A stretch of 64,000 nucleotides of DNA, from positions 2,310,012 through 2,374,011 of the forward strand of contig NZ_CP139992.1 in the NCBI RefSeq assembly GCF_034424155.1, read 5' to 3'. This stretch comes from Hafnia alvei. GTDB taxonomy: Bacteria > Pseudomonadota > Gammaproteobacteria > Enterobacterales > Enterobacteriaceae. The notes beneath the pieces were generated by a model. The model had not been told where the DNA came from and ran no database searches. It was given only the letters and a program-made list of their open reading frames with translations. Below, piece by piece: positions 1-7,677 of the stretch. Numbering within the stretch: the stretch's first letter is position 1; every line of letters begins with the position of its first letter. The translations under genes were made by a program, and so were the position numbers.

Positions 1-350
1 AAATAAGGCTGCTCGTAGCTGAGATTAGCGGTAACACCAAACCCTAAATGTTGTGTAACGCTCGCCATGGCGGGTACCAGCAGCATGGGATCATTCACGG
101 GTAGTTGAATAGACTCCCGCGCCGTTAGACCAATGCCTTGCTGGTATACGTCGTAAACGCCCACGATATCGGCAATAAACAGGCCGTCAAACAAACCGCG
201 TTCGAGCAGTTTCGCCAAATCGAGCCAATAGTTCAGGCTATTAAAATCCGTCGAGCGATCCTCGGGATGCGTCCACATACCGTGATGGATATGCCCAACG
301 CAGTTCATGTTGAAGGCATTCATCAAGATCTGTTTTTTCTGCTGGCTCAT
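1..350 (-). CDS. LLM-class flavin-dependent monooxygenase, N-terminal part (runs off left edge)
   Basis: The first 116 residues are present; the gene continues beyond base 1. Segments such as MNCVGHIHHGMWTHPED, NYWLDLAKLLERGLFDGLFIADI and NDPMLLVPAMASVTQHLGFGVT are typical of the NtaA/SnaA/DszA/DmoA group of FMNH2-dependent monooxygenases, which oxidise sulfur- or nitrogen-containing organics. The ATG overlaps the TGA of the upstream flavoprotein gene by one base (TGATG), so translation is probably coupled. It is the third gene of a minus-strand operon with two SfnB-like genes, which points to organosulfur scavenging under sulfate limitation. The exact substrate cannot be told. Confidence 0.85.
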   Translation of the reverse strand, partial: MSQQKKQILMNAFNMNCVGHIHHGMWTHPEDRSTDFNSLNYWLDLAKLLERGLFDGLFIADIVGVYDVYQQGIGLTARESIQLPVNDPMLLVPAMASVTQHLGFGVTANLSYEQPY

Positions 351-1555
351 CAGATCGTCCCTCGGCGCGGCGGGCGTTGCCCATTGAGGTAAAAATTCCC
401 AACCGCATGATATTTCCAGCGAACAGGATCGTGCAGGGTATGAGTACGCGCATTGCGCCAATGGCGATCGAGGTTATATTCACGCAGCGTGGAACGACTC
501 CCGCCCAGTTCAAAAAGAAGGTTACCGGCTGCCAGCGCTACCTCGGTGGTATATGCGCGCGCCTGTGCAACATCAATAGAGGCCTGCGCCACGCTATCCG
601 CCGTTGGGTTATGTTGCGCGGTATCAACCGATAAACCGGCGATTTCCAGCAGCGCATCACCCGCGCTCAGGCGTGAGGAAATTCGTCCGATTCGTTCCAG
701 CGTCAAAGGGTCGTCAGTGGCGGCGCTCACGCCGGAGTCTATCCACGGGCGCCCATGCTCACGCACAAATGCCAGCATATCTTCGTAGGCCGCGCGCGCG
801 ATGCCTTGATCGATGGCGGCATGCAACAGCTGTGCAAAGGGGCCAACGGTGGTTGGACGCTCAAATGCGGTGTGGAAAGGCACTACGTCATCAATATCAA
901 CTTCACAATTATTGAGTAACACCGTGCCGCTGCCGGTGGTGCGCTGACCAAAACCTGACCAGTCATCAATAATGGTCAGCCCTTCAGTCTCTCTAGGTAA
1001 GAAAATCAGCACTTCGTTGCCGTCTTCTCCCAGTGCCAGAACAGGAATGCGCTGGGCATAAATCGCACCGGTGGCATAAAATTTACGCCCGGAAAGTAGC
1101 AGTTTATTGCCGCTGCGATGCAGGTGAGTGCGGCGTGTATGGGCATTCGGTGTGCCGAACTCAGCCAATGCATTCCCCAGATGCACGCCGTCTAAGACCT
1201 CCTGATATAGCCGTTGTTGTTGCGCCTGAGTGCCATTGATACGCAAAACTTCCAAGGCATAGAAATGATTTTGCGGCACCTGACCAATAGAGCCGTCAGC
1301 CTGAGCCAAACGGCTCACCACCTGTGCCAACGTGGCACAGGACACATCGGCTCCGCCGAATTGCGCCGGAACGGTGATACCCCCTAAACCACTGCTGAAC
1401 AGCGTATGCAGTTCAGTGTCAGGCAAGCGTCGCTCTCGGTCACGCAGCGCCGATTCGAGGGAGAATGCCTCGGCTAAACGTTGTGTCAGCGCTAATATTT
1501 GGTGTGTCGTTTCTAATCTGGCCGCAGGCGTTTGCGGGCGAACCTGTGTTGTCAT
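350..1555 (-). CDS. SfnB-like acyl-CoA-dehydrogenase-fold flavoprotein (copy A)
   Basis: A 401-residue protein of the acyl-CoA dehydrogenase superfamily, closest to the SfnB/DszC-type 'sulfur acquisition oxidoreductases'. Landmarks are an N-terminal helical domain, the GQVPQNHF segment, the beta-domain WSGFGQRTTGSGTV and the C-terminal RHWRNARTHTLHDPVRWKYHAVG. These enzymes use reduced flavin and O2 on sulfur compounds rather than acyl-CoA. An upstream in-frame TTG at 1588 would overlap the preceding gene; the ATG at 1555 follows an AGGA and is preferred. It lies 23 bases after copy B and overlaps the next gene by one base. It is clearly paralogous to copy B. Substrate is unknown. Confidence 0.85.
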   Translation of the reverse strand: MTTQVRPQTPAARLETTHQILALTQRLAEAFSLESALRDRERRLPDTELHTLFSSGLGGITVPAQFGGADVSCATLAQVVSRLAQADGSIGQVPQNHFYALEVLRINGTQAQQQRLYQEVLDGVHLGNALAEFGTPNAHTRRTHLHRSGNKLLLSGRKFYATGAIYAQRIPVLALGEDGNEVLIFLPRETEGLTIIDDWSGFGQRTTGSGTVLLNNCEVDIDDVVPFHTAFERPTTVGPFAQLLHAAIDQGIARAAYEDMLAFVREHGRPWIDSGVSAATDDPLTLERIGRISSRLSAGDALLEIAGLSVDTAQHNPTADSVAQASIDVAQARAYTTEVALAAGNLLFELGGSRSTLREYNLDRHWRNARTHTLHDPVRWKYHAVGNFYLNGQRPPRRGTI

Positions 1556-1578
1556 AGCAAAATCATCCTGTGGTTGAA

Positions 1579-2814
1579 TTAAATCCAAGAGTGGCGGGCA
1601 GGGAATATGCCATTAAGGCGATACTGGCCGATGGCGTGAAACTTCCAGCGCACTGGATCGTGTAGCGTGTGAGTGCGGGCGTTACGCCAATGACGGTCTA
1701 AACCAAATTCGGCCAACGTCGAGCGACTACCTGCCCACTCAAACAGTTTTTCACTGGCCGCGAGGGCAATATCCGTGGTTAAGACCTTGGCTTCTGCGAC
1801 GGCAATCGAGGCATAGGCGGCACTTTCTGCCGTTATCGGCGCTGATTGCGTCTGATCCAAGATACTCGCGGCTCGTTTTAATAGGGCATTTGCGGCATTC
1901 AGTTCGATAGTTAAACGACCAACGTCGGCAATGATGTAAAGGTCGTCGCTGTTACGGTCTACGTTGGCATCAATCCATGGGCGTGAACGTTCGCGTACAA
2001 ATGATGTTGCTTCTTCTAGGGCACCATGGGCGATACCCGAATCGATAGCGGCCTGAATAAGCTGAGAAACTGCGCCCTGAATATTCGGCTGCTGTGAAAT
2101 AGGGGCGAGGGCAATCACATTCTCTGGAGCCACTAACACGTTGTGCAGCTTAATCGTTCCGCTGGCGGTGGTGCGCTGTCCCATACCCGACCAATCGTCG
2201 ACGATATGCAGACCTTCCGTGTGTTTAGGAACAAAAGTGATCACCGGTTGTTGATTATCATCGATAGCTTTAATCGCCACCCAATGAGCAAACAATGCAC
2301 CGGTAGAATAAAATTTCTCACCGTTTAATACTAAGCCCGCTGCGGTTTTGGTTAGGCGTGTGCGCATATCCAAAGTATCTTTTGTTCCGCGTTCTGGGCC
2401 GCCATTGCCAATACGCCATCCTGCGAGTACAGAACCGTATAATCTTTTTAATTGTTCTTCTGAGGCCGTAATACTTAATAGTTGCAGAATGCCAAAGTGG
2501 TTTTGCGGTATTTGCCCCAGCGCCGGATCAACGGCAGAAATAATCCGGAAAACTTCAGCAACGGTGGCGAAAGAGAGCTGCGGTCCACCAAATACTTTCG
2601 GAATCGTGATGCTGCCAAGGCCGCTGTGCGTGAACAAGTCGAGCGCAGCGTGCGGTAATACACGCTGCTGATCGCGGTGCTGAGCCTCTTCTGCGGCAAA
2701 CTTCGCCACCTGCTTGGCGGCTTCTATCGCCTCACGCTCGGTGGTGATTATTTTGGCTGGAAATACCGCCGAATTGTTTTGGTATTTATTTTCATCAGGC
2801 GTTAATACGGGCAT
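1579..2814 (-). CDS. SfnB-like acyl-CoA-dehydrogenase-fold flavoprotein (copy B)
   Basis: A 411-residue paralogue of the next gene, sharing GQIPQNHFGIL, DDWSGMGQRTTASGTI and RHWRNARTHTLHDPVRWKFHAIG. It is the first gene of the minus-strand organosulfur operon. The ATG at 2814 has a strong AAGGA seven bases upstream; the longer frame from a TTG at 2841 lacks this support. The family role is reduced-flavin-dependent monooxygenation linked to sulfone, sulfonate or thioether use. Two tandem copies suggest either a heteromer or two substrates; this is inference. Confidence 0.85.
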   Translation of the reverse strand: MPVLTPDENKYQNNSAVFPAKIITTEREAIEAAKQVAKFAAEEAQHRDQQRVLPHAALDLFTHSGLGSITIPKVFGGPQLSFATVAEVFRIISAVDPALGQIPQNHFGILQLLSITASEEQLKRLYGSVLAGWRIGNGGPERGTKDTLDMRTRLTKTAAGLVLNGEKFYSTGALFAHWVAIKAIDDNQQPVITFVPKHTEGLHIVDDWSGMGQRTTASGTIKLHNVLVAPENVIALAPISQQPNIQGAVSQLIQAAIDSGIAHGALEEATSFVRERSRPWIDANVDRNSDDLYIIADVGRLTIELNAANALLKRAASILDQTQSAPITAESAAYASIAVAEAKVLTTDIALAASEKLFEWAGSRSTLAEFGLDRHWRNARTHTLHDPVRWKFHAIGQYRLNGIFPARHSWI

Positions 2815-3159
2815 ATAGTATTCCTTATGGTTCTTATCCAAAATTTAGGCAATAGCAACCCGCATATTGAATATATGAAAAATGAAATAACGCTAGATAT
2901 TGAGTTATGACTTATTACGTTTAGTTATTTATCTTGTCTTAGGCTTATAGCGTCTTAAAAACGTTTAATTCGATAAAGATATAATTAACGCAATAATGTA
3001 ATCGGATAGTAATAAGTATTAACGCTTTATGTAAAGCAGTTGCTTAGCCTTATTTCAGCAATGCTTAGCTAATTTTTGATTTTGGATTAGGTGTTCGCTT
3101 AAGATTCTGTTTACAGCATATGACTTCGCGATGGGTATCAATCATCAGTAAGGGCCGTT
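2815..3159. promoter_or_regulatory. Divergent intergenic region upstream of the SfnB-like operon and a methyltransferase
   Basis: A 345-base AT-rich gene-free stretch between divergent genes. It must hold the promoter of the minus-strand organosulfur operon and probably that of the methyltransferase. I saw no convincing sigma-54 -24/-12 element on the minus strand and no clear CysB or Cbl box by eye. Confidence 0.4.
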
Positions 3160-3780
3160 ATGACGTCTCCCGCAGACAATATTATTCCGTTATATCAGCA
3201 AAACTCCGCCTTCTGGGATTCGCAACGCAATGGCGCTCGGGGAGATTCGCCACGCTGCGAGGTTCCTTGGCTAGAACGGTTTCTCGCACAGCTTCCGGCC
3301 AATGGCCATATTCTGGATATCGGCTGTGGCAGCGGAGAGCCCATCGCAGGGTACTTTATTCGGCAGGGATTTAATGTCACCGGCGTCGATGGTGCTTCGG
3401 CGCAAATAGCGCGTTGCCGCGAACGTTTTCCACAGCAACGCTGGCTGGTTAACGACATGCGCGAATTAGATTTAGGTGCGCGCTTTGACGGGATCATTGC
3501 ATGGGATAGCTTTTTCCATTTGTGTCAGGCCGATCAGCGCAAGATGTTTACTATATTTCTCGCACATGCTGCGGATAAAGCCGCGCTGATGTTCACCAGT
3601 GGGCCAGAACAGGGAGAAGCGATAGGGGAATTTTGTGGAAAACCGCTTTTTCATGCCAGCCTCAGTCCAACAGAGTATATAAATCTGCTCCATCAGCACC
3701 AATTCAGCGTGGTAGAACATCGCGTTGAAGATCCTGAATGTGGTTTCCATACCGTTTGGTTGGCGGTTCGTGACGCTTAA
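3160..3780 (+). CDS. Class I SAM-dependent methyltransferase
   Basis: A 206-residue protein with the Rossmann-fold SAM signature ILDIGCGSGEP near residues 51-61, a following acidic GVDGAS strand end, and the IAWDSFFHL segment. The family transfers methyl groups from S-adenosylmethionine to small molecules or proteins; the substrate here is not identifiable. The ATG at 3160 has AAGG seven bases upstream. It is monocistronic by spacing, with 99 bases to rlhA. Confidence 0.8.
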   Translation: MTSPADNIIPLYQQNSAFWDSQRNGARGDSPRCEVPWLERFLAQLPANGHILDIGCGSGEPIAGYFIRQGFNVTGVDGASAQIARCRERFPQQRWLVNDMRELDLGARFDGIIAWDSFFHLCQADQRKMFTIFLAHAADKAALMFTSGPEQGEAIGEFCGKPLFHASLSPTEYINLLHQHQFSVVEHRVEDPECGFHTVWLAVRDA

Positions 3781-3814
3781 GCTGAATAAATCACACATTG
3801 TGAGCGGGGATTTC

Positions 3815-3842
3815 TTGTGAAGTGCAAATTCCTGACTACAAT
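3815..3842 (+). promoter_or_regulatory. Candidate sigma-70 promoter of rlhA
   Basis: TTGTGA (3815-3820) and TACAAT (3837-3842) are separated by 16 bases, ending 37 bases before the rlhA start. This is a match by eye only. Confidence 0.4.
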
Positions 3843-3879
3843 AGCCACGTTTTCGCCTTTTCACTAAGACGGTTTATCC

Positions 3880-5895
3880 ATGCTACGAAGCGATGTTTTG
3901 CCTAAAATTACTCATAAAAACAAGATTGAATTATTAAGCCCCGCACGCGATGTTGCTATCGCCCGCGAGGCGATTCTACACGGCGCCGATGCCGTTTATA
4001 TCGGCGGCCCAGATTTTGGTGCGCGCCATAATGCAGGCAACTCGCTCAGCGATATCGCTGAATTGGTGGGTTTTGCTCATCGATATGCGGCAAAAGTTTT
4101 TGTCACGCTGAATACTATTTTGCATGACGATGAGCTGAAACCGGCGGAACGTTTGATCCATCAGCTTTATGAAGCGGGAGTGGATGCCCTTATCGTTCAG
4201 GATTTGGGTATTCTCGAATTGGATATCCCGCCGATTGAGCTGCATGCCAGCACCCAAACCGATATTCGTAGCGTTGAAAAAGCTAAATTTTTATCCGACG
4301 TTGGCTTTTCACAAATCGTTTTAGCTCGCGAACTCAACCTGAATCAAATCAAAGCCATCAGCGATAACATCGACGCCACGGTTGAATTCTTTATTCACGG
4401 CGCGCTATGCGTGGCTTATTCCGGCCAGTGCTATATCTCGCATGCTCAGACCGGCCGCAGTGCGAACCGTGGCGATTGCTCGCAGGCATGTCGCTTGCCT
4501 TATACGCTCAAAGACGATCAGGGGCGCGTGGTCGCTTACGAAAAGCATCTTCTGTCGATGAAAGACAACGATCAAAGCCAAAACCTGATCGCCTTAATTG
4601 ATGCCGGCGTGCGCTCGTTCAAAATTGAAGGGCGCTATAAAGATATGAGCTATGTGAAAAACATCACGGCTTATTATCGTCAGCACCTTGATGCGATTAT
4701 GACAGCAAGGCCAGAACTGGCTCCGGCGTCGATGGGACGTACTGAGCACTTTTTTGTTCCGTCGCCGGATAAAACTTTCCACCGTGGCAGCACCGACTAT
4801 TTTGTTAACCAGCGCCAAATGGACATCGGCGCGTTTGATTCGCCAAAATTTGTGGGTTTGCCTATTGGTGAAGTGCTGAAGGTCGGAAAAGATCACGTCG
4901 ATGTGAGCGTGACGGAGCCGCTGACCAATGGTGATGGCCTGAACGTATTGATTAAGCGTGACATTGTCGGCTTCCGCGCCAGCAAAGTGGAGAAAATTGC
5001 CGCCAACAGTTTCCGCGTTTGGCCAAACGAAATGCTGGATGCGCTGAAAAATGTGCGTCCGCATCATCCGCTAAACCGCAATCTGGATCATAACTGGCAG
5101 CAGGCATTGCTGAAAACATCAAGCGAACGTCGTATTGGCGTCAAACTACGCCTGAGCGGCAATGAAAATCAGCTGATGTTAACGGCCAGTACGGCGGACG
5201 GGGTGAGCGTTACCCAAACGCTGGAAGGCTTCTTCGAAATTGCCAAACAGCCTGAGAAAGCCTTCAACAGTTTGCACGATGGTCTAGCGAAGCTAGGGCA
5301 GAGTATCTATTTTTCTGAGGGCATTGAGATTAACCTGCCAGTAGCGTATTTCGTGCCTAATGGTTTGCTCAATCAGCTGCGTCGCGAAACCATAGACATG
5401 CTGACGGAAGCGCGTTTACATGCCTATCAGCGTGGCAGTCGTAAAGCCGTATCAGAGCCAGCGCCGGTTTATCCTGAAACACACCTGACATTTTTAGCTA
5501 ACGTGTATAACCATCAAGCGCGCGAGTTTTATCAGCGCTATGGCGTGCAGTTGATTGATGCCGCCTACGAGGCGCACGAAGAGAAAGGTGATGTTCCGGT
5601 GATGATCACTAAGCATTGCCTGCGCTTTGCCTTCAATCTTTGCCCTAAACAGGCCAAAGGTGTGCAGGGTGTGAAAGGGCGAGCGTCGCCGATGCAGCTG
5701 GTTCATCAGGATGAAGTGCTGACGCTGAAGTTCGATTGCAAACCGTGTGAAATGCACGTGATAGGGAAAATCAAAAATCACATTCTAAAAATGCCGCTGG
5801 CTGGCAGCGTAGTGGCGTCGGTAACGCCTGACGAATTACTGAAAACGTTGCCGCGCAAGTCAGCGACTACGCCAAAAACGAAAGTTCGTCGCTAA
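3880..5895 (+). CDS. rlhA: 23S rRNA 5-hydroxycytidine C2501 synthase (U32 peptidase family)
   Basis: A 671-residue protein matching E. coli RlhA (YdcP), which hydroxylates C2501 of 23S rRNA in a prephenate- and iron-linked reaction. The U32 signature runs from about residue 169 to 208 (EFFIHGALCVAYSGQCY ... NRGDCSQACRLPY), with cysteines at 177, 184, 200 and 204 as likely Fe-S ligands. A second Cys set (FNLCPK, DCKPCEM) lies near the C-terminus. Length is as expected for the full two-domain form. The Shine-Dalgarno sequence is weak, but the N-terminus (KIELLSPARD) fits the family. Confidence 0.93.
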   Translation: MLRSDVLPKITHKNKIELLSPARDVAIAREAILHGADAVYIGGPDFGARHNAGNSLSDIAELVGFAHRYAAKVFVTLNTILHDDELKPAERLIHQLYEAGVDALIVQDLGILELDIPPIELHASTQTDIRSVEKAKFLSDVGFSQIVLARELNLNQIKAISDNIDATVEFFIHGALCVAYSGQCYISHAQTGRSANRGDCSQACRLPYTLKDDQGRVVAYEKHLLSMKDNDQSQNLIALIDAGVRSFKIEGRYKDMSYVKNITAYYRQHLDAIMTARPELAPASMGRTEHFFVPSPDKTFHRGSTDYFVNQRQMDIGAFDSPKFVGLPIGEVLKVGKDHVDVSVTEPLTNGDGLNVLIKRDIVGFRASKVEKIAANSFRVWPNEMLDALKNVRPHHPLNRNLDHNWQQALLKTSSERRIGVKLRLSGNENQLMLTASTADGVSVTQTLEGFFEIAKQPEKAFNSLHDGLAKLGQSIYFSEGIEINLPVAYFVPNGLLNQLRRETIDMLTEARLHAYQRGSRKAVSEPAPVYPETHLTFLANVYNHQAREFYQRYGVQLIDAAYEAHEEKGDVPVMITKHCLRFAFNLCPKQAKGVQGVKGRASPMQLVHQDEVLTLKFDCKPCEMHVIGKIKNHILKMPLAGSVVASVTPDELLKTLPRKSATTPKTKVRR

Positions 5896-6068
5896 CTATC
5901 TGCTTTAAAAGGGGTATGACGGACAATCGTGTAATAAACCACGTTAACATCATAACCCTATGTTTTAAAAGATAATCAATGCCAAAACTGAATTTCTTTA
6001 TGGCAACTTATCGCCTGATTGCGGGTAATTTGCCAGTGATGCTCTGGTAAATTTTAAGGATAAAATCC

Positions 6069-6398
6069 ATGAAAGTGAGTGAAGAAACACTTCTGGAGTC
6101 CGGCTTCAGTCATACAGATCTCCAGAAAATTAAAAGCAATGTGGAAAATTTCGGGGGAACTCTTGATGAAGTGATTCAGGATTTAGAAAAAAAATTTAAT
6201 GTAGCTAAGTGGATAACTATTATTGCTTTTGTAATCCTAATTTTTACATCTGTTTTATCGACAAAAAATAACACACTATCTCTGGTTTTTTCGTTGATTG
6301 TAGGATTACCTTTTATCTGGTATTTGGCGAATGCCAAACTCGCATTTAGAGCTTGGCGATATAAAAAATATGCTTCTAGGATTGAGCGCGATCAGTAA
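6069..6398 (+). CDS. Small two-helix membrane protein facing the DUF4225 gene
   Basis: A 109-residue protein with a soluble N-terminal part of about 45 residues, two hydrophobic helices (about 47-66 and 70-92) and a basic tail (RAWRYKKYASR). No family is recognised. AAGGA lies ahead of the ATG. It converges on the DUF4225 gene, and the two reading frames overlap by 23 bases at their 3' ends. The size and two-helix build resemble immunity proteins of membrane-acting toxins, but that is only a suggestion. AT content is higher than in the flanking rlhA. Confidence 0.65.
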   Translation: MKVSEETLLESGFSHTDLQKIKSNVENFGGTLDEVIQDLEKKFNVAKWITIIAFVILIFTSVLSTKNNTLSLVFSLIVGLPFIWYLANAKLAFRAWRYKKYASRIERDQ

Positions 6399-7194
6399 TT
6401 GTCATCAGATCAAAAATAACTTTAGCCTTAACGCCGTATCCAACTATTTTCATGGTTAGTTTTTGCCGGCTTAACGTACTGATTTTTCTGTAATAATCGA
6501 CGGGCATATAGCGAAATAGTCTCCATGCCCCAGGTTTCCTTATTAAACCTAAAATGCTGTAAGCGTTAGCAACAAGTGAGATTGATTTATACACACCTAA
6601 TCCACTTTGAGAACTAAACCCCATAAACTCAGCCGTAGACATAGCTGCATTAGCAGCAAACCCTTCAGCTGTAGAATCATGAAGTATCTGATGGCTAAAT
6701 TCTTTGCTTAGGCCATTGAACCCATCTACTACGAGTATAGCACCAGCCAGTACACCCAATGGCTCAGCGCTGGCAAGTAGCGTTGTTCCTAAAGCGATCT
6801 CTGCACCCGAAAGCACTAAGTTCACAGCAGAAATGACGTAACCAACAATTTTATTATTTTTCCGGACGAACTCTACTTTAGCGTAAAGTTTTGCTGTCTT
6901 CATGCGCAACATCCGACACTGTTCTTCGAGGTTTTCGGTCTCTGCTCTCAGGTTTTTGATGCATGCTATACAATCTTCATCAGATTCTGCGCGTCGGGCA
7001 ACGGCAAATTGCTGCTCTATAACCTGTTTTATTTCCTGAGCAAAGTTAATCCGGGTCAGATCATCCTGGAGATGAAAAGCGGAAAGTCTGTTGGCAGTAT
7101 TAATCAGTTTTCTGGCTTCAAAATTAACCATTGTTTCAGCCCAGACTTTATTTCTCCCGCCAGAGTTCATCATATCTAACAATGCCGTATCCAT
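6376..7194 (-). CDS. DUF4225-family protein
   Basis: A 272-residue protein. Residues 1-115 are helical and charged. There is a hydrophobic block at about 118-160 (IVGYVISAVNLVLSGAEIAL, LGVLAGAILVVDGFNGL) and a conserved tail (AEFMGFSSQSGLGVYKSISLVANAYSILGLIRKPGAWRLFRY), which I recognise as the DUF4225 pattern of enterobacteria and pseudomonads. Function is not established. GGAG lies seven bases before the ATG. It ends inside the 3' end of the convergent small membrane gene. It may be a contact-dependent or secreted effector, or a stand-alone membrane protein; the sequence does not decide. Confidence 0.7.
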   Translation of the reverse strand: MDTALLDMMNSGGRNKVWAETMVNFEARKLINTANRLSAFHLQDDLTRINFAQEIKQVIEQQFAVARRAESDEDCIACIKNLRAETENLEEQCRMLRMKTAKLYAKVEFVRKNNKIVGYVISAVNLVLSGAEIALGTTLLASAEPLGVLAGAILVVDGFNGLSKEFSHQILHDSTAEGFAANAAMSTAEFMGFSSQSGLGVYKSISLVANAYSILGLIRKPGAWRLFRYMPVDYYRKISTLSRQKLTMKIVGYGVKAKVIFDLMTITDRAQS

Positions 7195-7235
7195 TTTTAT
7201 TCTCCCTATTCCTTTGCAAATAGCACGTTGATAAG

Positions 7236-7260
7236 AGCCTCTCCACCAACCGGAGAGGCT
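7236..7260 (-). terminator. Hairpin downstream of yjiS
   Basis: A perfect 9-bp stem (AGCCTCTCC at 7236-7244, GGAGAGGCT at 7252-7260) with a 7-base loop. It lies between the end of yjiS and the start of the DUF4225 gene; a short T-rich run follows on the plus side. Confidence 0.55.
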
Positions 7261-7276
7261 TTATTGATCTTCAAAT

Positions 7277-7480
7277 CTACCTTCTCTGGCGGGTTATATT
7301 GTCAATATCCGCACAGGATAGACCAATATCTTTCAGCTGCTGCGCACTCATCCGTTGTAAATCGTTATGCGCTTTTCTTCGCATATGCCACGTTTGCCAA
7401 TGCTGGTACAGCCCCATGAAAAACAGATAAAACGGCGACTGTAAAAACGGTTTCTTGGCTTGGTTTTCGTCATATCCCAT
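7277..7480 (-). CDS. yjiS: DUF1127 small protein, YjiS-like
   Basis: A 67-residue basic protein ending with the DUF1127 motif (LQRMSAQQLKDIGLSCADID). Its N-terminus (MGYDENQAKKPF) resembles that of E. coli YjiS, and it lies next to yjiR as in E. coli. The second of two adjacent ATGs (7480) is chosen because GAGGAG then sits seven bases upstream. DUF1127 proteins are small RNA-binding or metabolic regulators in some bacteria; this one's role is unknown. It is divergent from yjiR. Confidence 0.8.
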   Translation of the reverse strand: MGYDENQAKKPFLQSPFYLFFMGLYQHWQTWHMRRKAHNDLQRMSAQQLKDIGLSCADIDNITRQRR

Positions 7481-7677
7481 CATGCAACTCCTCGCGGTTT
7501 TGATGCAAATATCATTGCGCGAAGTGAATACACATCACAGATACAAAAATAACTATTATTTAACATACAGATTGCGCATTATGCGATCTGAATGGTCAAA
7601 ATCACGGCCAACTGTACTGGTTTTCGCCTGAAATTTTAGCGAATAACGATCTTAAGCAATGATTGGAAAGGGCAACG

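Noticed and set aside
350-1588. TTG at 1588 as the start of SfnB-like copy A
   Set aside because: It overlaps the end of copy B and lacks a ribosome site; the ATG at 1555 is better supported.
1596-1603. GGGCAGGG as proof of KOPS polarity toward dif
   Set aside because: One octamer is not a bias; a genome-wide count on both strands would be needed.
4958-4970. Possible sixth matS site (GTGACATTGTCGG) in rlhA
   Set aside because: The last two bases differ from the consensus GTCAC half, so symmetry is lost.
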